Shown here: positions 43,111 through 47,724 of the stretch, piece after piece
Numbering within the stretch: the first letter of the stretch is position 1
How the letters are laid out: each line of letters begins with the position of its first letter
Assembly: GCA_016936255.1 (NCBI GenBank)
Contig: JAFGYE010000108.1
Location: forward strand, 1 to 47,724
DNA: 47,724 bases
Origin: Marinifilaceae bacterium
GTDB lineage: Bacteria > Bacteroidota > Bacteroidia > Bacteroidales > Marinifilaceae
Direction: 5' to 3'
Position numbers and translations under genes: made by a program
The notes under the pieces: model-generated
Seen by the model: only the letters and a program-made list of their open reading frames with translations
The model's database searches: none
Told to the model about the DNA's origin: nothing

Positions 43111-44178
43111 TTACTGAACAAAGCTTTCTCTTTCTCCGCCAGCGGCGAAAATAGCTCTTATTCTGTCATTCTGACCATTGGTAAACATATACATGCATTG
43201 ATCGTCTACATAATCCATGTAATTCATAGTTTGGTCGTTTGATTTGCAGTGTACAGTTGGATAAGAAGGACATCCGTAGTTTGCTCTGTCAGAACTTGGC
43301 GTATCAGTTACAAAGTCATCCTGACTGCATCTGCCGTCGCCCCAAATGTGACGCAAGTTTAACCAGTGACCCACTTCATGAGTAGCAGTTCTGCCATAAC
43401 CATACTGTCCGCCACTTGTGTTACGTCCAAAGTAATCGCTGCCGATAACAACACCGTCGGTTGCTAATGCTCCGCCAGGAAACTGGGCGTATCCTAAAAT
43501 ACCGCCGCCAATTTCACAAACCCAAAAGTTTAGGTAAAAAGAAGGATCTGTTGCATCAATTCCGCCCTGACTGGAAAGTTTCATGGCATCATTGGTTCCC
43601 CATGATGTTTTTGAAGATGTTTTTCTATTTACGCCGGCCAATACGAATGTAATATCAACGTTTGCTACATCGTTGTTAAATTCACTTGGTACAGCACCTG
43701 TCGCAGGATTAAGATCATTGTAATCGTCATTTAAAATATCAATCTGAGAATCGATATGAGCTTGCGTAACAGGATGATTTGCATCCTCCAGAATATTTAC
43801 AATAACAGGTATGGTGATGCTCCCCTGATAAGGTGTTGCCGGTGTTGTTTCGCCACCACCTGGCTTGCCTTTATTGGTACTTCCAGTGCTTTTTGCAGCA
43901 ATTAATTGTCGTGTGTGTTTTTCGATGGCATACATTCTGTTTTCTAAACCAGGATTTTCTTTTAATTGTCTGTTTAGAACTTGCATACTACCACATTTTG
44001 CACTGTGTACATGTTCTTCTGCAGCTGATTTAACAGTGCTTTCTTCGCTGGTGTATACATAGAAATCGCTCATGTCGACAGCAATTTCCTGCTGTTTCGG
44101 AGCGTTTTCATTTTCATTTTTTTGACAAGACCCCAGAAGAAGGGTCAGGCAAGCGGCTGTGAAAAAAATTCTTTTCAT
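43111..44178 (-). CDS. M43 cytophagalysin-type zinc protease, lipoprotein
   Basis: The 355-residue metzincin of family M43 (pappalysin/cytophagalysin/ulilysin) has the zinc motif HEVGHWLNLRH, with ligands His267, His271 and His277 and catalytic Glu268. This is followed by IWGDGRC and the Met-turn region MNYMDYVDD. A lipobox gives Cys18 (LLGSC). The propeptide contains Cys62-Gly63 (AKCGSM), a candidate cysteine switch keeping the zymogen inactive, as described for ulilysin; this assignment is inference. The protein ends after the catalytic domain with no type IX sorting domain, so it is probably surface- or periplasm-tethered rather than released. Confidence 0.92.
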   Translation of the reverse strand: MKRIFFTAACLTLLLGSCQKNENENAPKQQEIAVDMSDFYVYTSEESTVKSAAEEHVHSAKCGSMQVLNRQLKENPGLENRMYAIEKHTRQLIAAKSTGSTNKGKPGGGETTPATPYQGSITIPVIVNILEDANHPVTQAHIDSQIDILNDDYNDLNPATGAVPSEFNNDVANVDITFVLAGVNRKTSSKTSWGTNDAMKLSSQGGIDATDPSFYLNFWVCEIGGGILGYAQFPGGALATDGVVIGSDYFGRNTSGGQYGYGRTATHEVGHWLNLRHIWGDGRCSQDDFVTDTPSSDRANYGCPSYPTVHCKSNDQTMNYMDYVDDQCMYMFTNGQNDRIRAIFAAGGERESFVQ

Positions 44179-44515
44179 AAATAATTCTTTTTTCTTAGTT
44201 GTGATTGTGATTAGTAATATTAAAATCCGACTGAAATTAAATATAAGATTTCACAAAAAGAAATTAAATGTCTCAATTTAAGTGATGAGTGAATGTTTTT
44301 TTGATGTTAATTATTTTAAAAAGTTACTGTTTGTGCCGTGTCCGGAATGTTTTCTATGAGTGAAAATAAATTATGATGGCAGGTTTTTTTTTCAATTTAC
44401 TTCCTGATTATTGTTTTAAATGACTTAAAGAAGATGGGTAAAGTAAAAACCAAAAGCTTGTGAATGAGCTGTGCTCTTGATGCCAGCCAGTTTCTGAAAT
44501 ATTTTCTGCAGCCTA
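44179..44515. other. AT-rich divergent spacer upstream of the M43 gene
   Basis: This part of the 411-bp spacer between the M43 gene (minus) and the Fur-family gene (plus) shows no ORF, repeat or complete promoter that I can support. The control region for the Fur-family gene begins at 44516. Confidence 0.4.
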
Positions 44516-44571
44516 TTGACTTTTGCAATGAAAAGTCTTAATTTAGTTACTCTCAAAAGAGAATAATTCTC
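44516..44571 (+). promoter_or_regulatory. Promoter and Fur/PerR box of the perR-like/katG operon
   Basis: TTG (44516-44518) and TAATTTAG (44539-44546) are 20 bases apart, one mismatch from consensus, predicting a start near 44553. GAGAAT-A-ATTCTC (44559-44571) is a perfect inverted repeat of the Fur/PerR type just downstream of that start, where bound repressor would block initiation. Between the promoter boxes GACTTTT-N6-AAAAGTC (44518-44537) forms a second perfect inverted repeat. Confidence 0.7.
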
Positions 44572-44589
44572 ATTAGATATTAATTATAT

Positions 44590-47258
<2,669 letters not shown>

Positions 47259-47373
47259 TCTTTCCTTAATTCGGAATTTCAGGAAGAATGATCCTGCACT
47301 TTTCAGTTCATTAATACAGTAAGGGGTTTGAATTGGGAGCACCTTAACAGCCCAATATTGCAATAAAACAGTT

Positions 47374-47405
47374 TGGCCAGACAACAAGTCTGGCCATTTT
47401 TTTTT
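47374..47405 (+). terminator. Terminator of katG
   Basis: TGGCCAGAC (47374-47382) and GTCTGGCCA (47388-47396) form a perfect 9-bp stem around AACAA, followed by nine T. It lies 115 bases past the katG stop. Confidence 0.92.
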
Positions 47406-47457
47406 GATCCTCTTAAGTAGTTTGTTTCCCAAAGTTTGCATCAGTCAATTGCTAACT

Positions 47458-47484
47458 CCTGACAGCGTAAAAGACCTGTCAGCG
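47458..47484. repeat. CCTGACAGCG/CCTGTCAGCG repeat, second locus
   Basis: CCTGACAGCG (47458-47467) and CCTGTCAGCG (47475-47484) echo the pair at 31296-31324. One base change in the second copy creates the inverted word CTGACAG/CTGTCAG, so here the two copies can also pair as a hairpin. Confidence 0.5.
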
Positions 47485-47684
47485 TTTTAGCAATTTCCTT
47501 TTTTATTCGCTATTCTTTATTTTGTTAAGTAATTATAGTTTTGTAGATTCATCTATCGAATTGCAATGGATAAAATTGCAAAGGATTTTTTGCTAAAAGC
47601 CAAGTTTATTGCAATTGCCTTCAGGCAACAGATAACAAAAAAAGAATAGTGTTGAAGGAGTAAAAATGATGCTAAAGCAAAGGA

Positions 47685-47724
47685 TTGGAATATTTTAAAT
47701 TCAGTTGGCTAAAGCCAAACTGCA
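47685..47724 (-). repeat. Dispersed palindromic element, copy B
   Basis: Read on the minus strand from 47724, this sequence repeats the element at 495-534 with four differences in 40 bases. Here the palindrome CAGTTTGGCT-TT-AGCCAACTG is nearly complete. The element may continue past the window edge. Confidence 0.65.

Larger units (their letters stand above)
47259..47724. other. Gene-free right edge
   Basis: After the katG terminator this 466-bp stretch holds the CCTGACAGCG-type repeat pair (47458-47484) and the inverted copy of the palindromic element at the very end (47685-47724). A 27-codon open frame from about 47566 ends at 47649. It is too short and unsupported to call. Confidence 0.55.

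Noticed and set aside
47566-47649. 27-codon ORF near the right edge
   Set aside because: Too short, no promoter or terminator, and next to a dispersed repeat.

Overview
The window looks like chromosomal DNA from a member of the Bacteroidota, probably a marine or sediment-type anaerobe or facultative anaerobe close to the Marinilabiliales/Marinifilaceae. The placement is inferred from four things: AT-rich composition; a short housekeeping sigma factor without region 1.1; promoters of the Bacteroidota form TTG-N20-TAnnTTTG; and gene content that includes secreted lipoprotein proteases, an M43 cytophagalysin-type protease, an orphan FtsE and Hcp. No phage, transposase, CRISPR array, rRNA or tRNA was seen. 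No coding sequence is cut by either window edge.

Layout. Positions 1-1177 hold no convincing gene but are packed with structured repeats: three hairpins, a dispersed palindromic element that recurs inverted at the right edge, and a ten-unit 41/42-bp tandem array. From 1.2 to 6.7 kb lie a DUF255/YyaL thioredoxin-fold protein, an M48 lipoprotein protease, a small membrane protein, a rhomboid protease and FtsE. From 6.9 to 12.5 kb is an envelope cluster: a giant TPR protein, an outer-membrane barrel and a small exported protein. From 12.8 to 23.9 kb are core genes: gyrB, a LOG-family nucleotide hydrolase, a Cache-PAS hybrid histidine kinase, dapF, htrA, rpoD and uvrB. From 24.0 to 31.3 kb are an exported EEP-family protein with a HAD phosphatase, a small Spy-like exported protein, hcp with a PepSY-type membrane protein, and a YejK-type nucleoid protein. 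From 31.4 to 36.6 kb are a transglutaminase-like protein, a subtilase lipoprotein, an M14 carboxypeptidase and mltG.

From 36.7 to 47.3 kb the genes are mostly redox or stress related and regulator-linked: HxlR regulator divergent from an NmrA-type reductase, a DMT exporter, a HIT hydrolase, an AraC regulator followed by an aldo/keto reductase, a DJ-1/PfpI protein, an M43 protease, and a PerR-like regulator in an apparent operon with katG. The combination suggests a defence neighbourhood against peroxide and reactive electrophiles.

Most of the window is ordinary core genome. The observations most worth a second look are the 41/42-bp array, the dispersed palindromic element at both ends, the small minus-strand ORF with its own terminator at 38.2-38.3 kb, the atypical Fur-family regulator with a clear operator in front of katG, and the FNR-type site in front of hcp.
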